Assembly: GCA_002427045.1 (NCBI GenBank) | Contig: DIPO01000014.1 | Coordinates: 1-35,816 of the forward strand | Origin: Firmicutes bacterium UBA5486 | Lineage (GTDB): Bacteria > Bacillota > UBA4882 > UBA10575 | Length of the DNA stretch: 35,816 nt | Direction of reading: 5' to 3' | Shown: in pieces, positions 26,968 through 35,063 of the stretch | Layout: each line of letters starts with the position of its first letter | Position numbering within the stretch: position 1 is the first letter of the stretch | Program-made: the position numbers and the translations under genes | The notes under the pieces: generated by a model | Seen by the model: the letters and a program-made list of their open reading frames with translations, nothing else | Told to the model about the DNA's origin: nothing | Database searches by the model: none

Positions 26968-27129
26968 ATGGACGAAAATTCACATGGCTTTGTTGCTATA
27001 GACAAAAAAACGGGAAAAGAAATAGAAGAAACCGTATATTTTTCAGATGATGGAAGGGCTTGGACGTTAGTTGATGGATACGAGCCATATTTACGGGAGG
27101 GAAAAGATATAAGAATAGAATTCAAATAG
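26968..27129 (+). CDS. Small protein of unknown function, 53 residues
   Basis: This acidic protein has the sequence pattern VAIDKKTGKEIEETVYFSDD followed by WTLVDGYEPYLREG, which reads as a small beta-hairpin domain. I recognise no family. ATG 26968 has AGGAGA six bases before it, overlapping the end of the ParR-like gene by position, so it is probably in the same operon. It is the last prophage gene before the host junction at about 27160. Confidence 0.65.
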   Translation: MDENSHGFVAIDKKTGKEIEETVYFSDDGRAWTLVDGYEPYLREGKDIRIEFK

Positions 27130-27141
27130 GGAAGATATCAT

Positions 27142-27170
27142 TTATCATTGATAACCTAATGGTACATAGG
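27142..27170. other. Right prophage-host junction (attR candidate)
   Basis: Bases 27142-27154 form TTATCA/TGATAA arms with a central T, and CCTA (27155-27158) and TAGG (27167-27170) flank the centre. Host CotJC-type coding sequence is recognisable from GAACTAGCC at 27170, and GGTACA (27161-27166) still matches the Gly-Thr codons of the same gene, while TAG at 27167 stands in place of a Glu codon. The exchange site therefore probably lies within 27159-27172. The integrase type cannot be told from this side. Confidence 0.6.
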
Positions 27171-27550
27171 AACTAGCCCACCTGGAGATAATTGCTACCC
27201 TAGTTTTTAAACTGATGGATAGAGCAACAGTGGAGGAGATTAAGCGGGCAGGTCTGGGTGGTTATTATGCAGACCATGATAAATCAGTCTTTTATGTGAA
27301 TGGAGATGGCGTGCCCTGGACCGCAGCATATATTCAGGCTAAAGGAGACCCTGTAGCCGATTTACATGAAGATATGGCAGCCGAACAGAAAGCTAGGGCT
27401 ACGTATGAATGGTTAATTAATCTTTCGGATGATCCCGATCTTAATGATACATTAAAGTTTTTACGGGAAAGGGAGATTGTTCATTTTCAAAGGTTCGGAG
27501 AGACTCTCCAAATCGTTCAAGAGTATGTAGACAAGAAAAAATTCTATTAA
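27170..27550 (+). pseudogene. cotJC: 3' part of a CotJC-type spore-coat manganese catalase gene
   Basis: In frame from 27170 the sequence reads EELAHLE (the first E at 27167 is replaced by TAG), then VPWTAAYIQAKGDPVADL, AAEQKARATYEWLI and LREREIVHFQRF, which is the C-terminal two thirds (126 residues) of CotJC. From memory B. subtilis CotJC has 189 residues, so about 63 are missing. The metal ligands E and H of the ELAH motif, the later Glu and His 'EIVHF' remain; the first ligand helix is lost. There is no ribosome binding site at the upstream end, and the internal ATG at 27215 is not the original start. Either a dead remnant or one half of a gene that is rebuilt when the prophage leaves. 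Confidence 0.85.
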
Positions 27551-27554
27551 GCTG

Positions 27555-27578
27555 AAAACCGGCAGTGCCGGTTTTTTT
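27555..27578 (+). terminator. Intrinsic terminator of the coat gene
   Basis: AAAACCGGC (27555-27563) pairs with GCCGGTTTT (27567-27575) over a three-base loop and runs into a T tract. It lies five bases after the stop of the CotJC fragment, so the host operon end is intact. Confidence 0.9.
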
Positions 27579-27599
27579 AATGTGAGGGAATGGTGGCTG

Positions 27600-27631
27600 A
27601 ATCTTAAATAATTGAATTATGCAATTTCTTA
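27600..27631 (+). repeat. 32-bp direct repeat, copy 1
   Basis: The 10 bases AATCTTAAAT and the 17 bases AATTATGCAATTTCTTA are identical in this copy and in the copy at 35621-35652; only the five bases between them differ. Both copies lie in noncoding DNA on either side of the miaB-hfq cluster. Confidence 0.8.
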
Positions 27632-27732
27632 TAATGACGTATGCATCTCGCGATTTAATGCTTATCTCTTGCCTTACGGATAAATTGTCGTAAATGAGAC
27701 CATTTCAAAGCTAGCTTTAAAATGGTCTTTTT
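27630..27732 (+). ncRNA. Possible small RNA ending in a terminator
   Basis: A TATAAT lies at 27630-27635. Downstream are a hairpin with TTACG/CGTAA arms (about 27674-27693) and the terminator at 27697-27732, with no reading frame. A clear -35 box at the right distance is missing, so the promoter is uncertain. The 338 bases between the CotJC fragment and the spore protein gene (27551-27888) otherwise hold only the terminator at 27555 and the repeat at 27600. Confidence 0.3.
27697..27732 (+). terminator. Strong intrinsic terminator in noncoding DNA
   Basis: AGACCATTTCAAAGCT (27697-27712) pairs with the following 16 bases to 27728 with one mismatch, and five T follow. No gene ends just before it, so it probably closes a noncoding transcript. 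Confidence 0.8.
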
Positions 27733-27888
27733 ACAGTGCTCATCACTTTTGCTTCTTCGCTGGAAGAATCGTATTTGAATAAACCAATTGGATCGCGGTT
27801 ACAATTTTATTTGCAATAGTAGGGGATTATATGTACGAAAAGAATCTTTCGAGATTCAATAGAAGAATGAGAGGCGGAGGTGAGGAAG

Positions 27889-28107
27889 GTGGCAAGAAAA
27901 AGGAAGGTTGAAAATAAAAAAAAGGACAAACTAGAGAATTTAAAATGGGAAGTTGCCGATGAGCTAGAATTAGATGATGACTTAGCTCAGGGTGGAGATG
28001 AACTAACAGTTAGAGAAGCAGGGAAGATTGGCGGAAATATGGTAAAAAAACTAGTGGCTAAGGGTAAAGAAGTAATTGCTGAAGAAGAAAGAAATAAACA
28101 AAGATAA
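27889..28107 (+). CDS. Alpha/beta-type small acid-soluble spore protein (SASP)
   Basis: The 72-residue protein reads LKWEVADELELDDDL, then GGDELTVREAGKIGGNMVKKL, which is the SASP alpha/beta signature; EVA in the first part is the site cut by the germination protease GPR. These proteins coat spore DNA and give UV resistance, and are broken down at germination. The start is GTG 27889 with GGAGG eight bases upstream; the earlier in-frame GTG at 27880 overlaps the binding site. A basic, lysine-rich N-terminal extension precedes the core. It shows the host forms endospores. Confidence 0.88.
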   Translation: MARKRKVENKKKDKLENLKWEVADELELDDDLAQGGDELTVREAGKIGGNMVKKLVAKGKEVIAEEERNKQR

Positions 28108-28116
28108 AAGTAATGA

Positions 28117-28143
28117 AAAAGGCCGTTTTTACGGCCTTTTTTT
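28117..28143 (+). terminator. Terminator of the spore protein gene
   Basis: AAAAGGCCGT (28117-28126) pairs with ACGGCCTTTT (28131-28140) over four bases, and the T tract continues to 28143. Confidence 0.92.
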
Positions 28144-28293
28144 GTCGATAAGGTGATGGGGTTAAAAATTTTCCCTTACATATTAAAACCAGTTAAGTAG
28201 GGGTGGTAATCTTAAAAAAACTTATATAGCAATTTTTCAAAGATAATTGCTAAAACTTTCTTTTTGCGTTATCCTATAATAAGGGTGATTAAG

Positions 28294-29640
28294 TTGGGGG
28301 AAAGCAAAAAACAAAAATATTTTTTAACGACTTTTGGTTGCCAGATGAATGTTCATGATTCAGAGAAAATTGCTGGTATTTTAGAAAAAATGGGCTTTAT
28401 TAAAGCTGGGGCACCGGAAGAGGCTGATTTAGTACTTTTGAATACCTGCTGTGTCCGGGAGAATGCGGAGAACCGTTTATATGGACATCTTGGCAATTTA
28501 AAACCTTTAAAAAAGGAAAACCCGGATTTGATTATTGGTATTTGTGGTTGTATGGCTCAATTACCTACAGTCCAGGAGAAAATCCGGGAAAGTTATCCAT
28601 ATATAGATCTGATTTTTGGGGCTTATAATTTGCACCGTTTACCGGAACTGATTACAAAAATTAAGGAGACGGGCAGTAGAGTACTTGAAGTTTCTCTGGA
28701 AGGGGAAATTTCCGAGGGTTTACCGGTCCTTAGAGCAGACTCCTATCGGGCTTGGGTAAATATTATTTTTGGCTGTAATAATTTTTGCTCCTACTGTATA
28801 GTCCCTTATGTTAGAGGAAGAGAAAGGAGCAGGCGTCCAGAGAGTATCCTCCAGGAAATTCGGGAACTGGCGGATAAAGGAGTTAAAGAAATCACTCTCC
28901 TGGGCCAAAACGTTAATAGTTATGGTTTAGACTATCCAGCAGAAGAACGGGTGGATTTTGCTGATCTACTTTCTCAGGTAAATCAGATTAAAGGTCTGAC
29001 CAGAATTCGTTTTCAGACTTCTCATCCGAAGGATCTCTCTGAAAAGTTAATCAGGGTGATGGCGGAGGCGGAGAAGGTCTGTGAACATTTACACCTTCCC
29101 GTGCAGGCGGGGAGTAATAGAATTCTGTCGGCAATGAATCGAAAGTATACTAGAGAACATTACCTTAATCTTGTGGACAAGTTAAGAAGTAAGATTCCGG
29201 ATCTGGCAATAACTACGGATTTGATTGTTGGTTTTCCCGGAGAGGAAGAGGAAGATTTTCAGGATACTCTTAATTTAGTAAAGCAAGTCGGTTATGATGC
29301 GGCTTTTACCTTTGCTTATTCGCCGCGGGTAGGAACTAAGGCGGCAAAGATCGATCCTCAGGTGCCGGAAGAAGTTAAAATGGATCGTTTATACCGTTTA
29401 ATTGAAGTTGTAAATGAACGGGCAAAAACCTCCAATCAACGTTTAGTCGGGAAGGTAGAAACGGTTTTGGTAGAGGGTCCGAGTGAAAAAAATAAAGAGA
29501 TCTTTGCCGGACGCACCCGGAGTAATAAATTGGTTCTTTTTCCGCCTAAAAATCCTAATTCCGAGCTAGTCGGGAAAGAGATAAAAGTGAAGATAAAAAA
29601 AGGACTAACCTATACCTTACAAGGTGAAGAATTAGTTTAG
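28294..29640 (+). CDS. miaB: tRNA-2-methylthio-N6-dimethylallyladenosine synthase MiaB
   Basis: This 448-residue radical-SAM enzyme adds the methylthio group at position 2 of i6A37 in tRNAs reading UNN codons. The radical-SAM cluster cysteines are CNNFCSYC (161, 165, 168), and the methylthiotransferase domain carries Cys 16 (TFGCQMN), Cys 52 (NTCCVREN) and Cys 86 (CGCMAQ). A TRAM domain forms the C-terminus. Length is usual. I choose TTG 28294 with AAGGGTGA upstream; the frame is open back to 28264, but no binding site lies there. It opens the cluster with mutS, mutL, miaA and hfq; the MiaA product makes its substrate base. Confidence 0.96.
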   Translation: MGESKKQKYFLTTFGCQMNVHDSEKIAGILEKMGFIKAGAPEEADLVLLNTCCVRENAENRLYGHLGNLKPLKKENPDLIIGICGCMAQLPTVQEKIRESYPYIDLIFGAYNLHRLPELITKIKETGSRVLEVSLEGEISEGLPVLRADSYRAWVNIIFGCNNFCSYCIVPYVRGRERSRRPESILQEIRELADKGVKEITLLGQNVNSYGLDYPAEERVDFADLLSQVNQIKGLTRIRFQTSHPKDLSEKLIRVMAEAEKVCEHLHLPVQAGSNRILSAMNRKYTREHYLNLVDKLRSKIPDLAITTDLIVGFPGEEEEDFQDTLNLVKQVGYDAAFTFAYSPRVGTKAAKIDPQVPEEVKMDRLYRLIEVVNERAKTSNQRLVGKVETVLVEGPSEKNKEIFAGRTRSNKLVLFPPKNPNSELVGKEIKVKIKKGLTYTLQGEELV

Positions 29641-29652
29641 GGGGAATCTGAT

Positions 29653-32253
29653 TTGAGTCAGGAGACTCCCATGCTTAGACAATATAAAAGAATAAAAAAA
29701 GAACATAATGATGCAATTCTGCTTTTTCGGTTAGGCGACTTTTATGAGATGTTTCTAGAAGATGCCAAGACAGCTTCGGAGGTTTTAGAGATTGTTCTAA
29801 CTTCCAGGGAAGCAGGGCAGGGGAAACGAATTCCGATGTGTGGAATTCCTTACCATGCCGCTACTGGTTATATTGCCCGATTAATCGAAAAGGGCTTTAA
29901 AGTTGCAGTCTGTGAACAAACTGAAGATCCCAAAAAAGCTAAAGGCCTGGTTAAACGGGAGGTAGTAAGGGTTATTACTCCTGGTACACTCATTGATGAC
30001 CAGCTTTTAGAGGAGAAGAGTAACAATTATCTGATGGCCTTAGTACTTGTAGGAGGCTGTTATGGTCTGGCGGTCTCAGACTTGTCAACCGGAGATTTTC
30101 TGGTGACAGAGTTTTCAACAGATGCCGCTTTAGTCTTAGATGAATTATGGCATTGGCAACCAAAAGAGCTGCTAGTATCCGAGGATCAAGAGGAAGAATT
30201 AGCCTGGCTTAAACAACGAACCTCTATCTTAACAACGGTTCGTCCGTCCCGGGATTTTCGGTTACAGAATGCCAGGGAACGTTTGCTTTCTCATTTTAAG
30301 GTGTCCTCTTTGGAAGGGTTTGGTTGCCAGAATCTAGAGGCTGCAATTGCTGCTGCTGGTGCGATTTTAGAGTATTTCTATGATACACAAAAAAACCAAT
30401 TGAAACACCTTACTACTCTTCGTACCTATCACTTAGGAGAGTATATGCATCTTGATCTATTTACCCGTAGGAATCTAGAACTAGTCCGGACGCTTAGGGA
30501 TAATAAAGTTCAAGGTTCTCTATTTTGGGTTATTGATCGTACGGTTACAGCTGCGGGGGGAAGGCTACTTAAAAAATGGGTTGAACAGCCTTTACGTAAC
30601 CGGGATGAGATTGAGGATCGTTTAGAAAAAGTTGAGGTGTTTTATCAATTACATAATCTTAGGGAGGAGACTCGTTCCTTACTGCGACAGACCTGCGATT
30701 TGCAAAGATTGTTGGCTAAGCTTGCTTGCGGAACGCTTAATCCGCGAGATTTATTAGCTCTAGGAAGTACCCTGCTGTTACTTCCTTGTTTGAAGGAGAA
30801 GTTAATTTCCGAGAAGACAGGCCCAATTGCTGATCTAGCAGGGGAGATTAACCCACTTACGGATTTAGCTGAACTTTTAAACACTGCAATCCGTGAGGAT
30901 GCTCCAGTGATCTTAACAGAAGGAAATATCTTTCGTGAGGGTTACCATCAGGAACTTGATCGTTTACTTGTAGCTACCAGGGAAGGAAAGAATTGGATTG
31001 CTGGCTTGGAACAACAGGAACGGGAACGAACCGGGATCAAATCATTGAAAGTCGGTTTTAATCAGGTCTTTGGTTATTATATTGAAGTAACAAAACCTAA
31101 CCTTTCATTGGTTCCTGAAGATTATACCCGAAAACAAACCTTAGCTAATGCCGAGAGGTTTATCATTCCAAAATTAAAAGAATATGAAGAATTAATCCTG
31201 GGGTCTGAGGAGAGACGCCGTTCTCTAGAGTATGATCTATTTTTGGAACTTCGTGAGCGGGTGCTGGAGGATCTTCCTGTAATGAAATCTATTGCTGAAA
31301 TTTTGGCAATGCTGGATGTGTATGCCGCACTGGCTGAAACTGCGGTAAAAAATAATTATATCCGGCCTCAGATCAATCAGGATAAAGTGATTATAATCAA
31401 AGAGGGACGTCATCCGGTAGTAGAACAGGTTCTACCTCCGGGCGAATTTGTTCCGAATGATACGATTCTTGATCAGGAAAGTCATCGCTTGCAGATTATT
31501 ACCGGTCCTAATATGGCCGGAAAATCTACGTATATGAGACAAGTGGCCTTGATTGTTTTAATGGCACAGATCGGTTCTTTTGTACCGGCTACAGAGGCAA
31601 GGATTGGGTTAGTAGACCGGATTTTTACCCGGGTAGGAGCTTCAGATGATTTAGCTGGCGGGCAGAGTACATTTATGGTGGAAATGAGTGAACTGGCAAA
31701 CATTCTCCATCATGCTACTGAAGATAGTTTGTTGATTTTAGATGAAATTGGCCGCGGGACAAGCACTTTTGATGGATTAAGTATTGCCTGGGCTGTTTTA
31801 GAGTATCTTTGGGATACCAATAGAATTGGTGCTCGCAGCTTGTTTGCTACTCATTATCACGAATTAACAACTTTAGCCGAGCATTTAAAGGGCGTGGAAA
31901 ACCTAAATGTGGCTGTAGCCAGAGATGGTGAGAAGATTGTCTTTCTCCGGAAGATTATTCCGGGTAGTACAGATCAGAGTTATGGTATTGAAGTGGCTAG
32001 GCTTGCCGGTTTGCCGGATGAGGTTTTGAACCGTGCGGAGGAGGTCCTTATCGAACTGGAAGAGAAGGGATTAAAAGAGCGTTCACAGAAAGTGGCTAAA
32101 AGAAGTTCTCTTCTTCAGTTACCGCTATTTTACGCTGATGACCATAGCTTGTACCAGGAGTTGCTTAATTTAAATTTAGAAGAAGTAACACCCCTTGAAG
32201 CCTTGAATATTCTTTTCCGGTGGAAGAAGCGTTTGCAAAAGAAAAAGGCCTAA
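29653..32253 (+). CDS. mutS: DNA mismatch repair protein MutS
   Basis: The 866-residue protein is full length. MutS finds mismatched bases and small loops and recruits MutL. The mismatch-reading FYE motif is at residues 30-32, and the ABC-type ATPase has Walker A GPNMAGKS at 618-625 with downstream DEIGRGTSTFDG. The C-terminal helices (about 800-866) may help dimer formation. The start is TTG 29653 with TAGGGGGAA upstream, 12 bases after miaB, and mutL follows 24 bases later. Confidence 0.97.
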   Translation: MSQETPMLRQYKRIKKEHNDAILLFRLGDFYEMFLEDAKTASEVLEIVLTSREAGQGKRIPMCGIPYHAATGYIARLIEKGFKVAVCEQTEDPKKAKGLVKREVVRVITPGTLIDDQLLEEKSNNYLMALVLVGGCYGLAVSDLSTGDFLVTEFSTDAALVLDELWHWQPKELLVSEDQEEELAWLKQRTSILTTVRPSRDFRLQNARERLLSHFKVSSLEGFGCQNLEAAIAAAGAILEYFYDTQKNQLKHLTTLRTYHLGEYMHLDLFTRRNLELVRTLRDNKVQGSLFWVIDRTVTAAGGRLLKKWVEQPLRNRDEIEDRLEKVEVFYQLHNLREETRSLLRQTCDLQRLLAKLACGTLNPRDLLALGSTLLLLPCLKEKLISEKTGPIADLAGEINPLTDLAELLNTAIREDAPVILTEGNIFREGYHQELDRLLVATREGKNWIAGLEQQERERTGIKSLKVGFNQVFGYYIEVTKPNLSLVPEDYTRKQTLANAERFIIPKLKEYEELILGSEERRRSLEYDLFLELRERVLEDLPVMKSIAEILAMLDVYAALAETAVKNNYIRPQINQDKVIIIKEGRHPVVEQVLPPGEFVPNDTILDQESHRLQIITGPNMAGKSTYMRQVALIVLMAQIGSFVPATEARIGLVDRIFTRVGASDDLAGGQSTFMVEMSELANILHHATEDSLLILDEIGRGTSTFDGLSIAWAVLEYLWDTNRIGARSLFATHYHELTTLAEHLKGVENLNVAVARDGEKIVFLRKIIPGSTDQSYGIEVARLAGLPDEVLNRAEEVLIELEEKGLKERSQKVAKRSSLLQLPLFYADDHSLYQELLNLNLEEVTPLEALNILFRWKKRLQKKKA

Positions 32254-32277
32254 CCCGTAGTAGGAGGTGAAAAAATA

Positions 32278-34065
32278 GTGGGAAAGATCTTACTTTTAGA
32301 TGGGGTTACGATTGATCAAATTGCTGCAGGTGAAGTTGTTGAACGCCCTGCTTCGGTTGTAAAAGAGTTGATAGAAAATTCGATCGATGCCGGAGCCCAA
32401 AAAATCGAAGTTATTCTGCTCAATGGGGGCCGGCAAAGAATTCAGGTAATTGATGATGGTGAGGGAATGGAAAGAGAAGATGCTTTACTTGCTATAGAAC
32501 GGCATGCAACCAGTAAAATCAGGAAATTTGAGGATCTAAGAAGCAGCTATTCATTAGGCTTTCGTGGTGAGGCTCTCTCAAGTATTGCTGCGGTTTCCCG
32601 GATGACGCTGCAAACTTCTACTGATGCAGGTGCATTAGGAAGTAAAATCCAGGTGGAGGGTGGAGAAGTTCGTTCTAAGGAAGCGGTTGGAATACCTAGA
32701 GGAACAAATATTATAGTAGAGGATCTATTTTTTAATACTCCGGCCAGATTACGGTTTTTACGTAGTATTCCCTCGGAAGTAGGTAAAGTAAAAGAGATTG
32801 TGACCAGCATGGCCCTTGGTTATCCGGAGATCTCCTTTCGTCTTACCCATCAAGATATGGAGCTTTTACATACCTCAGGAACTGGGGAGGCAGCCCAGAC
32901 TTTAGAGCAGATCTTTAGTTCTTCGGTCTGTAAAGAACTTTTCTCAGTAGAAGGTTCCTATGGGCCACTTCATCTTACTGGTTTTCTGGGGAGGCCAAAC
33001 ATTGCCAGGGGAAATAGAGGACATCAGTTTTTCTTTTTAAATAGGCGTTTATTTAGTTCTAAAATGATCTCTGTTTCGGCCGAGAAAGCCTACGATACTT
33101 TATTACCGGTGGCTCGGTTTCCATTTTTATTGTTAAATATCGAACTTCCTTTAGATTTAGTGGATATTAATGTTCATCCTACTAAGATGGAGGTTAAGTT
33201 TAGAAATGAGAAGGATGTTTTTCGTGGGGTTTTAGAGATTGTTCGTTCTGGATTACGAGAAAATGTGATTGAGACTCCCTGGATATCACGGTATCGATCT
33301 AATTCTAATTCATTTCCTGTTAAAGAGAATATTACCAATCATTCTCAGGCTCTTCCTTTTGTTGCAGAAGAGAAGGTTGTCGCCAAGAATGATATGAGCA
33401 ATAGGGAAGAAGTGTGTGCAAAGATTAAACCTCTACCATTAAAAAATGATTTTGAGCAGGATGTACCTTCTTCCAATGTGGTTTCCGAAAAAGGATTCTT
33501 CAGAGGAGATACGCCAGTACTTTCTCTTTTTGATACTTACCTTCTATGGGAAGATTCTTCTGATCTTATTCTGATTGATCAACATGCTGCTCATGAAAGG
33601 GTTATTTATGACCAACTCTTAAGTAATCAGAGTAAAAATATGCAATATTTTCTTACCCCCATTACAGTGGAATTATCTGAGGAGCAGTTTATTACTGCAA
33701 AAGAAAAAGGGACGATCCTTCAAGAATTAGGGTGGGAGTTTGAAGAGTTTGGTGGCTGTTCAGTGCTTTTACGTTCCGGCCCTCAGGCTCTTTCTGTAGA
33801 GGATGTTCAGGAACTGTTTATAAGTCTTATAAATGAATTAGGTTTATGTGGGGTTAATCACGAAAGTAATCCTAAAGAGCGGATGCTCAAAATAATGGCT
33901 TGCCGGCAGGCGGTTAAAGCTGGTAATCGCTTATCAGCGGCGGAGGCTACTACTTTGATTAAGAATCTCCGGGAAAGCAGGATTCCACAAACTTGTCCCC
34001 ATGGGCGTCCGACAATGGTAGCGATCTCTAAAGCGGAGATTGAGAAGATGTTTAAACGGAGGTAA
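32278..34065 (+). CDS. mutL: DNA mismatch repair protein MutL
   Basis: The 595-residue protein has an N-terminal GHKL ATPase with ENSIDAGA, DDGEGM and FRGEALSSIAAV motifs, a variable linker at about residues 340-410, and a C-terminal endonuclease-type domain with DQHAAHERVIYD (434-445), ACRQAVKAG and CPHGRP motifs. Nicking MutL is usual in bacteria without MutH. In the metal-binding motif the last residue is Asp where B. subtilis has Glu, a mild change. GTG 32278 has GGAGGTG eight bases upstream. It ends four bases before the miaA start. Confidence 0.96.
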   Translation: MGKILLLDGVTIDQIAAGEVVERPASVVKELIENSIDAGAQKIEVILLNGGRQRIQVIDDGEGMEREDALLAIERHATSKIRKFEDLRSSYSLGFRGEALSSIAAVSRMTLQTSTDAGALGSKIQVEGGEVRSKEAVGIPRGTNIIVEDLFFNTPARLRFLRSIPSEVGKVKEIVTSMALGYPEISFRLTHQDMELLHTSGTGEAAQTLEQIFSSSVCKELFSVEGSYGPLHLTGFLGRPNIARGNRGHQFFFLNRRLFSSKMISVSAEKAYDTLLPVARFPFLLLNIELPLDLVDINVHPTKMEVKFRNEKDVFRGVLEIVRSGLRENVIETPWISRYRSNSNSFPVKENITNHSQALPFVAEEKVVAKNDMSNREEVCAKIKPLPLKNDFEQDVPSSNVVSEKGFFRGDTPVLSLFDTYLLWEDSSDLILIDQHAAHERVIYDQLLSNQSKNMQYFLTPITVELSEEQFITAKEKGTILQELGWEFEEFGGCSVLLRSGPQALSVEDVQELFISLINELGLCGVNHESNPKERMLKIMACRQAVKAGNRLSAAEATTLIKNLRESRIPQTCPHGRPTMVAISKAEIEKMFKRR

Positions 34066-34069
34066 TAAG

Positions 34070-35020
34070 ATGCGGCCTCTAATTGTATTAGTAGGACCAA
34101 CTGCCGTAGGTAAAACTGAACTTACTATTAGATTGGCTTCACACTTTTCCGCTCATATTATTTCTGCTGATTCCATGCAAATTTATCGAGGAATGGATAT
34201 TGGAACTGCTAAACCAACATTAGAAGAGCGAAAAGGAATTCCCCATTATTTAATAGATATAGTCGAGCCTGACCAGACTTTTACGGTAGTAGATTATCAA
34301 GAGCATTATAATAAGGTAAAAAGCGGACTGGATGAGGAAGAGGTACTTCCGATTCTTACTGGGGGAACCGGGTTATACATTAGGGCTGTAACCCAGGGAT
34401 TTATCTTTCCGGATCCGCCGCCGGATCCAGAATTAAGAGCTAGTTTGCACCGGGAGGCGGAAACTGCCGGAAAAGAGGCTGTATACCAGCGTTTGTTAGA
34501 GGTAGATCCGGTAAGTGCTAAAAAAATTCACCCTAATGATTTAAAGAGGATCCTTCGGGCTTTGGAGGTTACTCTTTCTACAGGTAAACCTTTTTCTCAG
34601 CTGCAAAAAGCAAGGAGAAAAGTTTTACCTCCCAATATTATTTATACCGGATTGACCAGGGATAGAAAAGAGCTTTACAATAGAATTGATCAACGAGTGG
34701 AAGAGATGGTAAAAAACGGCCTTCTTGATGAGGTTTCTTCTTTGGTTCGTCATGGTTACGGGCCTGAACTCCAGTCAATGCAGGGTTTAGGATACAAGGA
34801 GCTGGTCCCCGTAATAGAAGGCCAGTCGACGCTGGATGGAGCTATTGAGCTAATAAAGAAAAGAACAAGGAATTATGCTAAACGTCAAGGAACATGGTTT
34901 CGTAGGGAACCGGTAGAGAATTGGTTTGTGTTGAGTGAAGGAAAAGAAGAAGACTGTTACAAAAATATCTTATTATATCTGGAAGGTAGAATAAGGCAAG
35001 TGTCGAATAGTATATCTTAA
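34070..35020 (+). CDS. miaA: tRNA dimethylallyltransferase MiaA
   Basis: This 316-residue enzyme transfers a dimethylallyl group to A37 of tRNAs, giving the substrate for MiaB. The P-loop GPTAVGKT is at the N-terminus, followed by SADSMQIYRGMDIGTAKP, and LTGGTGLYIRA binds substrate. The C-terminal helices hold RNYAKRQGTWFRR. I choose ATG 34070, with CGGAGGT directly upstream, rather than an in-frame ATG at 34040 inside mutL. Confidence 0.96.
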   Translation: MRPLIVLVGPTAVGKTELTIRLASHFSAHIISADSMQIYRGMDIGTAKPTLEERKGIPHYLIDIVEPDQTFTVVDYQEHYNKVKSGLDEEEVLPILTGGTGLYIRAVTQGFIFPDPPPDPELRASLHREAETAGKEAVYQRLLEVDPVSAKKIHPNDLKRILRALEVTLSTGKPFSQLQKARRKVLPPNIIYTGLTRDRKELYNRIDQRVEEMVKNGLLDEVSSLVRHGYGPELQSMQGLGYKELVPVIEGQSTLDGAIELIKKRTRNYAKRQGTWFRREPVENWFVLSEGKEEDCYKNILLYLEGRIRQVSNSIS

Positions 35021-35063
35021 AGATAAATATTGACGCATTGGTATTTTTTGGAGGTGGAATGTT

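Larger units (their letters stand above)
1..27169. mobile_element. Prophage (right part of a P22-like podovirus)
   Basis: Genes run in the order portal, scaffold, coat, adaptor, gp10-like tail protein, tail fibres, ejection proteins, giant polyvalent protein, amidase and ParM/ParR. The order of the morphogenetic genes and the portal and coat lengths (733 and 423 residues) resemble phage P22. No long tail, tape-measure or sheath gene is seen, which fits a short-tailed phage. The left end, with terminase and probably integrase and repressor, is outside the window. The right end is placed at about 27155-27170 because host CotJC-type coding sequence starts there in mid gene. The exact end is an inference. 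Confidence 0.88.

Noticed and set aside
27171..27208. AACTAG and CTAGTT arms followed by T, as a terminator or riboswitch near the junction
   Set aside because: The bases between and around the arms encode conserved CotJC residues, and the pairing is only six bases over a long loop.
27215..27550. ATG 27215 as the true start of an intact gene
   Set aside because: CotJC similarity continues in frame upstream to 27170, and no ribosome binding site precedes 27215.
27776..27812. A sigma-G-like promoter (GAATA and AATTTTA) before the spore protein gene
   Set aside because: The spacing of about 21 bases is too long for the sigma-G consensus.
27551..27888. A tRNA gene as the attachment target
   Set aside because: No cloverleaf or conserved TTCGAATC-type arm found; the target is the coat gene.
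28228..28251. AGCAATT/AATTGCT inverted repeat before miaB
   Set aside because: Seven-base AT-rich arms over ten bases with no clear T tract; can be chance.
28275..28280. TATAAT before miaB as its promoter
   Set aside because: No -35 box lies at a workable distance, and the transcript would start inside the ribosome binding site.
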